Below are positions 14,922-22,732 of a stretch of 64,000 nt of DNA, piece after piece. Both the position numbers and the translations under genes were made by a program. Below the pieces are notes generated by a model. It saw only the letters and a list, made by a program, of their open reading frames with translations, was not told the DNA's origin and did not search any database. Source of the stretch: a virus; IMG/VR virus record IMGVR_UViG_3300042731_006431, positions 1 to 64,000 of that record; one strand, written 5' to 3'. Each line of letters begins with the position of its first letter. Positions within the stretch are counted from its first letter, which is position 1.

Positions 14922-15128
14922 ATGGCTAATGCATACAATAATGTATATATAATATTATACAAAGACACATCTGGAGCATGGTCTGTTTATGCAAACAGTG
15001 GAACACCATATACTTATACGGTTGCACAAGATGCAGTAGATGCTGCAAAAGCATTATATGCAAATAACAACTATAAAATTTATCAAGAAATTCAAGTTAC
15101 AGTAACAGATACAGCGGTGGTGGCATAA
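14922..15128 (+). CDS. Small structural-operon protein, 68 aa
   Basis: Begins directly after the portal stop; GAGGAAG lies in the portal end. Ala/Tyr/Thr/Val-rich, with no charge clusters, an alpha/beta pattern and a beta C-terminus (YQEIQVTVTDTAVVA). The composition is like that of virion proteins. Possible minor head protein; function unknown. Confidence 0.65.
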   Translation: MANAYNNVYIILYKDTSGAWSVYANSGTPYTYTVAQDAVDAAKALYANNNYKIYQEIQVTVTDTAVVA

Positions 15129-15428
15129 ATGAGAATTCCAAAAGGGTCTATTGATCCTAAAAAACATAAGGTTCAAATTAGGCATGGTGAAGGATTTGAG
15201 ACTATTGATAATGACGATAAGCGATTTGTTTTAATTGTTAATCAAGGCGAATATGATGAAATTATTTTCGCAAAGCTTAATGAAACTGAAACTATGGATG
15301 GTAAATTTATTCATCAAGTCTCTGTTATGCCTAAAACAGTGGCTGAGATGGCTAAAAATAAAAGTGAAACTAAGAATTCAGCTAAAGATTCGGCCAAATC
15401 TGAAGTTGAAGTAAAAACAAACAAATAG
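15129..15428 (+). CDS. Hypothetical head-operon protein, 99 aa
   Basis: Starts immediately after the previous stop. Residues 1-60 look beta-rich (FVLIVNQGEYDEIIFAKL); the tail is Lys/Ser/Glu-rich and likely disordered (KNSAKDSAKSEVEVK). Lies between portal and scaffold, so a virion or assembly role is likely. Not recognised. Confidence 0.65.
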   Translation: MRIPKGSIDPKKHKVQIRHGEGFETIDNDDKRFVLIVNQGEYDEIIFAKLNETETMDGKFIHQVSVMPKTVAEMAKNKSETKNSAKDSAKSEVEVKTNK

Positions 15429-15435
15429 GTGAATT

Positions 15436-16137
15436 ATGAATGAAGAAACTTCGGGTGATTCCGGCATCGATCAAACAAAACAAGCGGGTGATTCCGTTAT
15501 AGATCAAACAAAACAGTCGTCTAAGGACGTTAAAACAACAGATCAAGAAGGCGTTGACCTTCAAAAATTGCTGGATGATCCAGCAAATAAACAAATATTT
15601 GATTTAGCCAGACAGAATCTAAAAGCTGAATTTGATCGTAAATTAGATAAAGAAAATAAAAAGCTACAAGATACGTTTGAATTGCAACTAGCTAAAGCGG
15701 TTGAGGGTAAATTAGACGAGTTAAAGACTGAATCTAAAACAGAAATAGACTTAAAAACTGATCATATTAGGACATTAGAAGGTACTATTTCAGATTTAGA
15801 AACTAAGCTTAACGCTCAAATAAAAATAAACCACGCTGCTATTATAAGACAAGCAATCTTAGAGCATTATACAACTGGGTTAGTAGAAGATAATCAATCT
15901 ATTCGTGAGGATCTTGTGAATGTATTATCTCCTCTTTTTGAAGTAGATGATGATGACAAACCGAGGTTAATTTTAGACAAAGCAATAGAAAAGCATGCTG
16001 ACGAATTTAGAAAACAACGGAGCTATTTCTATAATTCCGATATTAAAAATGGTAACCCAGTAAATCCACAACAGAAACAATTTACACCAAAACCAAGTTT
16101 AGAGGAAGCAGCTAAATCAATCATTAAAGGATTCTAA
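15436..16137 (+). CDS. Capsid scaffolding protein
   Basis: 233 residues directly before the major capsid gene. Composition is that of a scaffold: disordered Gly/Ser/Asp/Gln start with a near repeat (DSGIDQTKQAG / DSVIDQTKQSS), long charged coiled coil at residues 45-135 (LDKENKKLQDTFELQLAKAV), and a Pro/Gln/Lys-rich end (NPQQKQFTPKP) plus a short helix that probably contacts capsid protein. No protease domain is present, so scaffold removal would be by exit or by another protease. Homology is not claimed; context and build carry the call. Confidence 0.8.
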   Translation: MNEETSGDSGIDQTKQAGDSVIDQTKQSSKDVKTTDQEGVDLQKLLDDPANKQIFDLARQNLKAEFDRKLDKENKKLQDTFELQLAKAVEGKLDELKTESKTEIDLKTDHIRTLEGTISDLETKLNAQIKINHAAIIRQAILEHYTTGLVEDNQSIREDLVNVLSPLFEVDDDDKPRLILDKAIEKHADEFRKQRSYFYNSDIKNGNPVNPQQKQFTPKPSLEEAAKSIIKGF

Positions 16138-16139
16138 TT

Positions 16140-17054
16140 ATGGCAGAAAGCATATTAGATTATCATAATACAAATTACGCTGAATCGGTTCCGCTTGTAG
16201 AGGAATTTATAACAGGGCAACCGATTTTAAATATTGTTCCAGCGGAAACAAACATAATTGATCACGTAGCTGTGTTTAGTCGTGATGAAGGCCTTCAAGG
16301 TGATTCCGGGCGTGTCGTTAACAACACAACAATCACAGCAGCTGAAGACGACGATTTTTCTATCATCAAAAAAGAATTAATCATACGTGACAGAAAATTT
16401 TTCTTAGATAACAAAATTTTAAATTCTACCAATGGAAACAACGTTAAGAATTTAAAATTGAAAAAAGCATTGCAGGCTTTGGGAGCGAGTGCAAATTATC
16501 GTTTTATTAATGGGACAGAGGCTGCTGATGATTTTAGAGGCTTGAATGTTATTGCTCAAGATAATAGCATGACAAGTTCATATGGCACAGCAGTATCAAC
16601 AGCTGCAACCGCTCAAACATGTTTAGATTATTTAGAAGACGCTATGAGCTCTATTTTATATAGGGCAACTCATTTACTTATCGGTTCTGATGGATTTAAA
16701 GTACTTCGAAAAATAGCAACCTATAGTCAACAAGTCACTGTTAGTGTACAAGATAGAGTTGTTGGGAAAGCTATTGGTGAGATAATTCTAGGTGCAAAGA
16801 CATTGCCAATCGTTTGGGCTGGTAAAGTTGGTTATGGAAGTACTACTATTAACAATGAGGTAATCCCATTGTCTACAACCACAACAGATTTTTACCTAGT
16901 AGATTTCAGCGAAAACGGCGTTACTTTTGCTTTAGAATTAGCACCAACAAAAGCAATTGAAGGTGAAACAGGTATTTCTTATGTATTGGAACAATATCAA
17001 ATGTTGTGTGATAAATCCGCTTATTGCGTATATAAACACACACAAACAGTATAA
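16140..17054 (+). CDS. Major capsid protein
   Basis: Forms the head shell. 304 residues, two bases after the scaffold gene and before decoration and connector genes. Visible regions consistent with an HK97-type fold: N-arm and E-loop (residues 40-80, TNIIDHVAVFSRDEG to EDDDFSIIKKE), spine-like region with IIRDRKFFLDNKI, P-domain helix with NYRFINGTEAADDFRGLN, A-domain (ATHLLIGSDGFKVLRKIA) and a beta end FYLVDFSENGVTFALELAP. A diverged second copy is encoded at 60182. Its AAA-, Thr-rich composition and strong start suggest high expression. Confidence 0.88.
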   Translation: MAESILDYHNTNYAESVPLVEEFITGQPILNIVPAETNIIDHVAVFSRDEGLQGDSGRVVNNTTITAAEDDDFSIIKKELIIRDRKFFLDNKILNSTNGNNVKNLKLKKALQALGASANYRFINGTEAADDFRGLNVIAQDNSMTSSYGTAVSTAATAQTCLDYLEDAMSSILYRATHLLIGSDGFKVLRKIATYSQQVTVSVQDRVVGKAIGEIILGAKTLPIVWAGKVGYGSTTINNEVIPLSTTTTDFYLVDFSENGVTFALELAPTKAIEGETGISYVLEQYQMLCDKSAYCVYKHTQTV

Positions 17055-17066
17055 GGAGTTATAAAA

Positions 17067-17471
17067 ATGGCTAAAGAACAAAACAAGTACGCATTTGATT
17101 ATAGCTTTTATACTGCAAGTGCGACATATGTAGCAACAAACAACGCAGCTTTAACAGTGTTAAAAGCAAAATTCTTACATGATGGCTTTTACAGGTTTGT
17201 TGTCGACATAACCGATTTAGATTATACAGGAAGTGAGACGTATACTCTAACAGTGTATACAAATTCTGGTAGTACTACATTATGTACTCTACCAATATTA
17301 GCAGCTGATCTTTTCAACCCATCAACTGGAAATTACAGAGGTCAAGCAACTATTACACGGTGGATAAACGTTGCCAACATCACAACTGATATTCGTATGG
17401 GTTTAACATTGGCGAATGGTTCAGGAACAGCTTCTATTACATGTGAAGTTGGGATTGTGGACGGTAACTAA
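17067..17471 (+). CDS. Head decoration or stabilisation-like protein
   Basis: 134 residues directly after the capsid gene, with AAGGAG upstream. Beta-rich and low in charge: DGFYRFVVDITDLDYTGSE, YTLTVYTNSG, RGQATITRWI, ASITCEVGIV. Size, position and composition fit a decoration (cement) protein, but no fold motif proves it. A Lys/Asp-rich homolog is encoded outside the operon at 10662. The pairing of a capsid gene and this gene, both with second copies elsewhere, is unusual. Confidence 0.68.
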   Translation: MAKEQNKYAFDYSFYTASATYVATNNAALTVLKAKFLHDGFYRFVVDITDLDYTGSETYTLTVYTNSGSTTLCTLPILAADLFNPSTGNYRGQATITRWINVANITTDIRMGLTLANGSGTASITCEVGIVDGN

Positions 17472-17473
17472 GA

Positions 17474-17995
17474 ATGTATTATGTAACTCTTGACGAGGTT
17501 GATACTCATATAGCAAATGATCCATATACATATACTCAATGGTCGGCTTTTAGTGACACTGTAAAAGCTCAGTATATTGAGAGAGCAGAATGGATCATTG
17601 ATAGAGATTTTAAATTTGTTGGTTACCCTATGAATCGAACACAAGTTCATGCTTTTCCTAGAGATTTCACTAAATGGATACCAGTTGAATTAGATAACTT
17701 TTATTTAGTGGGAGAGAATTATGTTATAGATGATAAGACATATTATGACCCACTTGTTATCTATAATCAACAAAAAGATATTCCTATGGTAAAAGACTCA
17801 GTAATGGAAATAGTGATTGAACTTGTTAAAAATTCAAGTTTAAGTCAATTAAAAGACTTACAAAACTCTGTCGGTGCTGTTAGTGTGTCGATTGCAAGTA
17901 TTAAAATTGATATGACATTAGGTTCAAGAATCGGTCAAGCAGTCAGGAGTTACTTAAGAGATTTTTTGATGATTAATTTTTCTTTGAGGAATTAA
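17474..17995 (+). CDS. Head-tail connector (adaptor) protein
   Basis: 173 residues. The start (YVTLDEVDTHIANDPYTYTQW) and the block AQYIERAEWIIDRDFKFVGYP with AFPRD resemble the family often labelled DnaT-like ssDNA-binding or head-completion adaptor, which is the phage head-tail adaptor in practice. It docks under the portal. The C-terminus has SVSIASIKIDMTLGSRIGQAV, a helix that in this family inserts between portal subunits. Gene order agrees. Confidence 0.72.
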   Translation: MYYVTLDEVDTHIANDPYTYTQWSAFSDTVKAQYIERAEWIIDRDFKFVGYPMNRTQVHAFPRDFTKWIPVELDNFYLVGENYVIDDKTYYDPLVIYNQQKDIPMVKDSVMEIVIELVKNSSLSQLKDLQNSVGAVSVSIASIKIDMTLGSRIGQAVRSYLRDFLMINFSLRN

Positions 17996-17999
17996 AAGT

Positions 18000-18344
18000 A
18001 TGTTGACCAATGCGACTATTACAATAGTAGAAACATCAGTTGGGTCTTATCATGATTATACAAAAATTAGCGAAACTCAGTATCCAGCATATTTTTCACA
18101 GTTAACAATACAGGATACAATTAAATTAAAATCGAGTGAAACTTTAAATAAAACTGGTAATTATGATAAAATAACAGCTTTGGTGTTACTTATGAATAAC
18201 GTTGCTAATACATTAAATCCTCAAATACATTTAATTAAAAAGGATTCAACCTACTATAAAATAAATAAGATTGATGTTGTGCCAATGTTTTTAACAGGGG
18301 CACAAATTTATTTAGAGGAGTTTAAAGGCGTTGTTTCTGAGTGA
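18000..18344 (+). CDS. Head closure-like connector protein
   Basis: 114 residues after the adaptor gene. Beta-rich with TKISETQYPAYFSQL and YYKINKIDVVP, of the size of head-closure (stopper) proteins. Called by position and size; no sequence motif identifies it. Overlaps the next gene by 14 bases. Confidence 0.5.
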   Translation: MLTNATITIVETSVGSYHDYTKISETQYPAYFSQLTIQDTIKLKSSETLNKTGNYDKITALVLLMNNVANTLNPQIHLIKKDSTYYKINKIDVVPMFLTGAQIYLEEFKGVVSE

Positions 18345-18693
18345 TTTAGTAACTTATTGTCAAACTCAAAGCGGTCTTGATACCTACTTTCAAGCAGATA
18401 GTCCAACAAGTGGGAACTGTCTAATTATAAAAATCGAAGGTGAAGAACAAGACGAGCTTGAGATGAAAGAGGACTATATAATCACTTTGATATACGTCAA
18501 AAGTGATATTTTTTTGACCTATTATTCTGCTATGAAAAGTTTCTTTTTGGGAATATCTCAATTAAACGGATATACAATGGGGACTACCAGAGTTTCAGCT
18601 AGTGACATAAGCCCAATTGAAACAGCAGAACAAGATGGTCGATGGGTTGGATTTCAGACATTTAGATTTATAGTGAGTTTGTCAAACTCATAA
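18331..18693 (+). CDS. Tail terminator/completion-like protein
   Basis: 120 residues; the frame opens at TTG 18331 inside the end of the preceding gene, with GAGGAG and AAAGG upstream. Mixed alpha/beta: LVTYCQTQSGLDTYF, then a strand rich in Glu/Ile (NCLIIKIEGEE), and beta C-terminus WVGFQTFRFIVSLSNS. This fits a tail terminator by order (after closure, before tail tube). The stop lies in a palindrome discussed separately. Confidence 0.5.
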   Translation: MFLSDLVTYCQTQSGLDTYFQADSPTSGNCLIIKIEGEEQDELEMKEDYIITLIYVKSDIFLTYYSAMKSFFLGISQLNGYTMGTTRVSASDISPIETAEQDGRWVGFQTFRFIVSLSNS

Positions 18694-18708
18694 AATATAT
18701 TATATAAT
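18674..18708 (+). promoter_or_regulatory. Promoter-like site with 17-bp palindrome before tail tube gene
   Basis: TGAGTTTG-T-CAAACTCA (18674-18690) is a perfect palindrome. It overlaps TTGTCA (18679-18684), which is 18 bases before TATAAT (18703-18708). The site is 14 bases before the ATG region of the tail gene. An internal late promoter with an operator-like box is possible; alternatively it is chance in AT-rich DNA. Confidence 0.35.
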
Positions 18709-18721
18709 TTAGGATATTATT

Positions 18722-19777
18722 ATGGCAATTATACCTAGTTCTGGAAAGCTTCAGAACATTAAAAATTTAAAAGCTGGTACAGCGAGAGCATGGATATCAG
18801 ATGCTCCAACAGCTTACACCCCAAGTGGGACAACTGCTGACACTTTAGGCGCTGCAATTTCATCTACATCAGCCACTACTGTGACAGTAGCAACAGGAGC
18901 AACATTTTCAGTAAATGACATTGTTGAAATACCTTCTACAGGCGAAAAAATGCTTGTTACAGGAATTGCAACAAATGATTTAACCGTTATACGTGGTTAT
19001 GATGGTACAATTGCGGCTACAGCTTCAGACGGTGTAGTCATTAACCGTGTTGGATTAGGTTTTGTAACCGCTGCAACAACTGGTATTGATGCTACTTCGA
19101 TCACAATTGAAGACGATACCAATTTGGCAGCAGATATGATTGCTCGACCACAATATAATGTAGATTCAGATGAACGTATTTTAATTACGGCTGTAACAAC
19201 AGCATCAGGTGATGATACATTAACTGTTTGGAGAGATTTTAATCTCAATAGGGCTAAAAGCGAATATACTTATTCATACGCAGATCAAGACGGTTGGGTA
19301 GTTGAATTTGTATCATTTAAAAACGCTTTTTCTGATACAACCAACTGGTTAGAAATTGAAACTGAGGGTGGAATTACAATTTCTGAAGACCGAGCAACTA
19401 TTGAAACACACTCTGATCAACGTGGAACAGACAAAACATTTATTGATACAGTTAAATGGACTGTAAGTTTTTCAAGTCCTTTGACAGATCCTGTTATAAT
19501 GGGATATTATGATCAAATTCAATATCTTAATTCAAACAATGGTCAACGAAAAGGTTCTAGTTTAGTATCTCGTGATGGGAAACAATTAACTGGTATCATG
19601 CTCTACATTGAGGGTCAAGAATCAGCCGATAAAGAATGCTGGTTCTTATATGACGTAGCGATGAGCGACAAAGGCGATACACCTTACACAAAAGATCAAC
19701 GAATGACAGATCTTACATTTAATTGTCAGTATAAAAGAGAAATGGCAGCTTGTGGGTCTAACACAATAGCAGCATAA
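18722..19777 (+). CDS. Major tail (tube) protein
   Basis: 351 residues, upstream of the tape measure by several genes. Residues 60-100 hold VNDIVEIPSTGEKMLVTGI and LTVIRGYDGT, and a second similar unit follows at about 140-175 (ERILITAV, DTLTVWRDFN); such GE-LVT-LTV-RGY units recur in phage virion proteins. The C-terminal half is beta-rich (ITISEDRATIETHSDQRGTD). It is neutral and Thr/Ala-rich, as expected of an abundant structural protein. Position supports the tail tube; the two repeat units may form surface domains. Its stop overlaps the next ATG. Confidence 0.68.
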   Translation: MAIIPSSGKLQNIKNLKAGTARAWISDAPTAYTPSGTTADTLGAAISSTSATTVTVATGATFSVNDIVEIPSTGEKMLVTGIATNDLTVIRGYDGTIAATASDGVVINRVGLGFVTAATTGIDATSITIEDDTNLAADMIARPQYNVDSDERILITAVTTASGDDTLTVWRDFNLNRAKSEYTYSYADQDGWVVEFVSFKNAFSDTTNWLEIETEGGITISEDRATIETHSDQRGTDKTFIDTVKWTVSFSSPLTDPVIMGYYDQIQYLNSNNGQRKGSSLVSRDGKQLTGIMLYIEGQESADKECWFLYDVAMSDKGDTPYTKDQRMTDLTFNCQYKREMAACGSNTIAA

Positions 19778-20589
19778 TGAAAATAGAAACGCAGAACCTT
19801 ATTATAGATAATATGTTTCTGAAGCCGTTCGTGGTGACTTTTGACGCTGCGAACGGCGTTTATGTTGAATTTAAAAGATTGCCATTGCAAAAAGAAATTG
19901 AAATCTATCAAGAAATAATTAATTTAAAACCTGATAATAAAGATACTTATTACGATATATTTAACCATATTACATTGAGTTATTCAAAAGAATTTAAAAG
20001 ATATACTAAAAAACGCTTTAGGAAAATAGTTGATAATGATAATTTTGATACTATAGCTAGTTTAATAGCTCTTTGGTATAATAAAACGCAAGAAATAGCA
20101 AGCAGTGAAGATTTACAGTCGTTATATAAATATGATTCAAGTGGTGAAAAAGAGAAAAAAAAGGATGATACTCGAAATCTTTTATTAGAACTGGATATTT
20201 ATAGAACTTATACAGATGCAATTCGTTATTTTGGTTATGAATCGGTTGATAAATTCAATCTAAATTACTTATCATTGATGCTTAAAGTAATTGAGATTAA
20301 AACCTACCAGCAAACACTTAGCGAATTCCGTCTTCAAACAACAGTACAAGCGATGGCCTATGGAGGCGATTACAAAGAATATGTTGATGACCTAATACAT
20401 TATTCAATGGGTAATTTTAATTATAAAGAATTGAAAAAAGAGATTCAAAAAGATATAAAAGAACAACGTGATTTAATGCAAACTATTGTAACACAATATG
20501 AAGAGAAATTAAAAGAGATGCAACCTATTGAAAGATTAGCATTTATTAAGAAAAAAATGAATGAGGTTAGTAATGAAAGAGTTAATTAA
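19777..20589 (+). CDS. Probable tail assembly protein, 270 aa
   Basis: ATG lies within the stop region of the tail tube gene (TAATGA). N-terminal 40 residues are beta-like, the rest is long helices (LPLQKEIEIYQEIINL; IQKDIKEQRDLMQTIV). By order, between tube and tape measure, it may be the tail assembly chaperone. I looked for a slippery site near its end that would make a longer frameshift product and found none convincing. Function by context only. Confidence 0.5.
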   Translation: MKIETQNLIIDNMFLKPFVVTFDAANGVYVEFKRLPLQKEIEIYQEIINLKPDNKDTYYDIFNHITLSYSKEFKRYTKKRFRKIVDNDNFDTIASLIALWYNKTQEIASSEDLQSLYKYDSSGEKEKKKDDTRNLLLELDIYRTYTDAIRYFGYESVDKFNLNYLSLMLKVIEIKTYQQTLSEFRLQTTVQAMAYGGDYKEYVDDLIHYSMGNFNYKELKKEIQKDIKEQRDLMQTIVTQYEEKLKEMQPIERLAFIKKKMNEVSNERVN

Positions 20590-20848
20590 AAATTCAGAAT
20601 ATATATTTGAAACTGATTATAATTTAGGAATATTTCGTAATGATAATAATGAACTTGATAAATATATAATTAATAAAGGCGAAATAATAAGATTTGAAAA
20701 GTTTATTTTTGATGAAATAGATAAAATATACAATATTATTTTTCTAATCAACAAAAAACAATCATTAACTATATCTTTTGACCGATTTTTAAATTTGCTT
20801 AAAGATGGAATAATTGTTGAATCTAATAAATTATCAATTGCAGTATAA
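20573..20848 (+). CDS. Hypothetical protein, 91 aa
   Basis: ATG 20573 follows GAGG (20563) at normal distance and overlaps the previous gene's end by 17 bases in another frame. Acidic, Asn/Asp/Ile-rich, alpha/beta. It could be a second tail-chaperone-type protein by position, but it starts independently. Not recognised. Confidence 0.6.
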   Translation: MKELIKNSEYIFETDYNLGIFRNDNNELDKYIINKGEIIRFEKFIFDEIDKIYNIIFLINKKQSLTISFDRFLNLLKDGIIVESNKLSIAV

Positions 20849-20886
20849 TATTTTGTTTTGAAAAAATAATGAAAGAGGTTGAATAA

Positions 20887-21039
20887 ATGGCAACGCCTAT
20901 TTCACCAACACCAATATTAAAAGGTAAGGATGCTATACGTTTCATAAATATGATGAATCATAATAATGAGCATGTGAGGACAATTACCCCGCCAAATTTA
21001 ACTAAATTAAATGAGGCTCTTAGAATAGATAAGGTTTAA
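20887..21039 (+). CDS. Small tail-region protein, 50 aa
   Basis: A short gene with AGAGG eight bases before ATG 20887 and TAA at 21037-21039. The protein begins MATPISPTPILKGKDAIRF and ends in a Leu/Lys helix (LTKLNEALRIDKV). The TPIL-GKDA start is reminiscent of small phage proteins between tail tube and tape measure. Function unknown. Confidence 0.55.
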   Translation: MATPISPTPILKGKDAIRFINMMNHNNEHVRTITPPNLTKLNEALRIDKV

Positions 21040-21042
21040 TTA

Positions 21043-21288
21043 ATGATAGATTTAAATCAATATGAGACTGATGAATTTGAAACTGGAAAGTATATTATAG
21101 ATCCACATTACAATAAAATAAAAAGGTTTCAATATTTAAGAAAATATAAAAAAATGCGTTTATGTAATTATTGTTATAATCGGCACTGTCATGATAGTAG
21201 ACGTTCTTATTTTAGATCATGGAAATTATACAGAAAAACTCAATATAGGAAATACATCCAAATAAGAAAAATAAATTTAGCCGCTTAG
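21043..21288 (+). CDS. Small basic Tyr/Arg-rich protein
   Basis: 81 residues, four bases after the previous stop. Acidic start (DLNQYETDEFETG) followed by a strongly basic Arg/Lys/Tyr region with two Cys (CNYCYNRHC), which together with His could hold a metal. A nucleic-acid contact would fit. Function unknown. Confidence 0.55.
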   Translation: MIDLNQYETDEFETGKYIIDPHYNKIKRFQYLRKYKKMRLCNYCYNRHCHDSRRSYFRSWKLYRKTQYRKYIQIRKINLAA

Positions 21289-21299
21289 GAGTAAGCAAT

Positions 21300-22238
21300 G
21301 TGTCTATCTTACAAGACAAATATAAAAATCTTATCAAAATAGCTTCTCAATGGAATAAAATCAATCCCTCCGACAAACAAAAATTAAGATCATACTATAT
21401 AAAATTAAGAGCAGCGTTAAACGATATAGCCAGAGAAACTATCAAACAAGCTGATCCACAAGGACGATATGAAAAGTATTATAATACTCTTGTTAAAAAA
21501 TATAAAAGTAAAGTACCATTCGATTTAAAGCCCTATAGTGGTAATAGTAGAGATACTGATAAGCTTAAAAAACAAATTGAAAAAGATTTATTTTCAGCTA
21601 CCAAACACGGTTTAAACATGACTAAACTCAAAGTTGAGTTTTTAGAGCAAGCCGAAAAAGCTTATACACAAGAGTCATTAGATGCAATTAAACCAAGAGT
21701 TACGTTATTAGATATAGGTTCAGATCGAGCAAAAAAGGTACAAAGATATATAATTAAGCGTGTTGAGCGTGGTTTAAATAGACAACAAAGTTTTGATGAT
21801 GTTCAAAAAGACGTATTAAAGGCTTTAGAAAGTGAATATCCTAATGGATATATCGAAATTCCGCTTGATGACAAAGGAAAAAAATCAAGAAAGTTGTCAT
21901 TGATTAGATACTCTGAAGGATGGATTCAGGATATGCAATCAAAGGTTGCATCACAGGCAACTATATCATGGATGTCAGCTGCTGATGTTAATATAGTAGA
22001 GGTTGCTGGTGGTACTACTAATAACCCAATTTGTGACCCATATTCAACGCCTGGGTCTAATGTATATTGGGTTGATAAGCCAGTTCCTGGTTTAGAAAGA
22101 TTGGAAGCCGCTCCACCATATCACCCGTTCTGCTCAAAGGTTTTACTACCTTATTTTGGAGATGTTCCTAAACAAGACTATGAAGATAAGCCACCAGAGA
22201 CAAGCTTTCAAAAAGATACGATGGATGAGATAGAATGA
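21300..22238 (+). CDS. Minor head / head morphogenesis-like protein
   Basis: Start is GTG 21300, after AGGAG; the ATG two bases earlier is in another frame and soon stops. 312 residues: long helical N-terminal 200 residues, then ATISWMSAADVNIVEVAGG and a Cys/Pro-rich end with CDPYSTPG and PPYHPFCSKVLLPYFGD. That His-Pro-x-Cys ending after a conserved core is the usual end of Mu gpF/SPP1 gp7-type minor head proteins. Its place after the tail tube gene is unusual for that family, so the call is moderate. Confidence 0.55.
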   Translation: MSILQDKYKNLIKIASQWNKINPSDKQKLRSYYIKLRAALNDIARETIKQADPQGRYEKYYNTLVKKYKSKVPFDLKPYSGNSRDTDKLKKQIEKDLFSATKHGLNMTKLKVEFLEQAEKAYTQESLDAIKPRVTLLDIGSDRAKKVQRYIIKRVERGLNRQQSFDDVQKDVLKALESEYPNGYIEIPLDDKGKKSRKLSLIRYSEGWIQDMQSKVASQATISWMSAADVNIVEVAGGTTNNPICDPYSTPGSNVYWVDKPVPGLERLEAAPPYHPFCSKVLLPYFGDVPKQDYEDKPPETSFQKDTMDEIE

Positions 22239-22723
22239 CATATAACGTAAAAGCAGACTCAAAAAAAGAATTGCTAAAGTGGGTGTTAGAATTGAGGACT
22301 TTGGCCGCTAAATATGCACCAAAAGAAACAGGTACATTGATGAATGTAATTCTAAAAAGTGGTTTTAAAATTAAAGAAAGTGATGGTGGCTTTGTTATAG
22401 AGATTAACATTGATTTACCATACGCTAAAATCCAACATGATGCAATTCTTAGACATCTACCTAACTTTCAAGATATTTCACCACGAAATAAAATGGCAAG
22501 TTTAATTAAACTCCCAACAAAATACAAACAAGGATCTACAAGAGAACAACAGACTCATGCAAGGCGTTATAGTCGTGGGTATTATAGAGCAAGACAATAT
22601 AATATGTTAACTGGACCGGTTAAAAACCCTTACTTTGATAGAGCAATTGAGGAGATGGAACCAGCTTTAGATCAATTGTTTGATGGTTTAATTACTAAGA
22701 TGATAAAAAAATATTTAGATTAG
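22235..22723 (+). CDS. HK97 gp10-like neck/tail-completion protein
   Basis: 162 residues, overlapping the previous stop by four bases. The block YAPKETGTLMNVI followed by a beta segment and LPYAKIQHD is the typical pattern of HK97 gp10-family proteins, which have a conserved P-x-x-TG-x-L and a Y-A-x-x-x-x-hydrophobic/His site. These act at the head-tail joint or tail completion. A basic Arg/Tyr stretch follows (RRYSRGYYRARQY). Directly upstream of the tape measure. Confidence 0.6.
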   Translation: MTYNVKADSKKELLKWVLELRTLAAKYAPKETGTLMNVILKSGFKIKESDGGFVIEINIDLPYAKIQHDAILRHLPNFQDISPRNKMASLIKLPTKYKQGSTREQQTHARRYSRGYYRARQYNMLTGPVKNPYFDRAIEEMEPALDQLFDGLITKMIKKYLD

Positions 22724-22732
22724 AGGATTATT

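Noticed and set aside
20540-20640. Programmed frameshift in the tail chaperone genes
   Set aside because: No slippery heptamer was seen near the overlap, and the second gene has its own SD and ATG.
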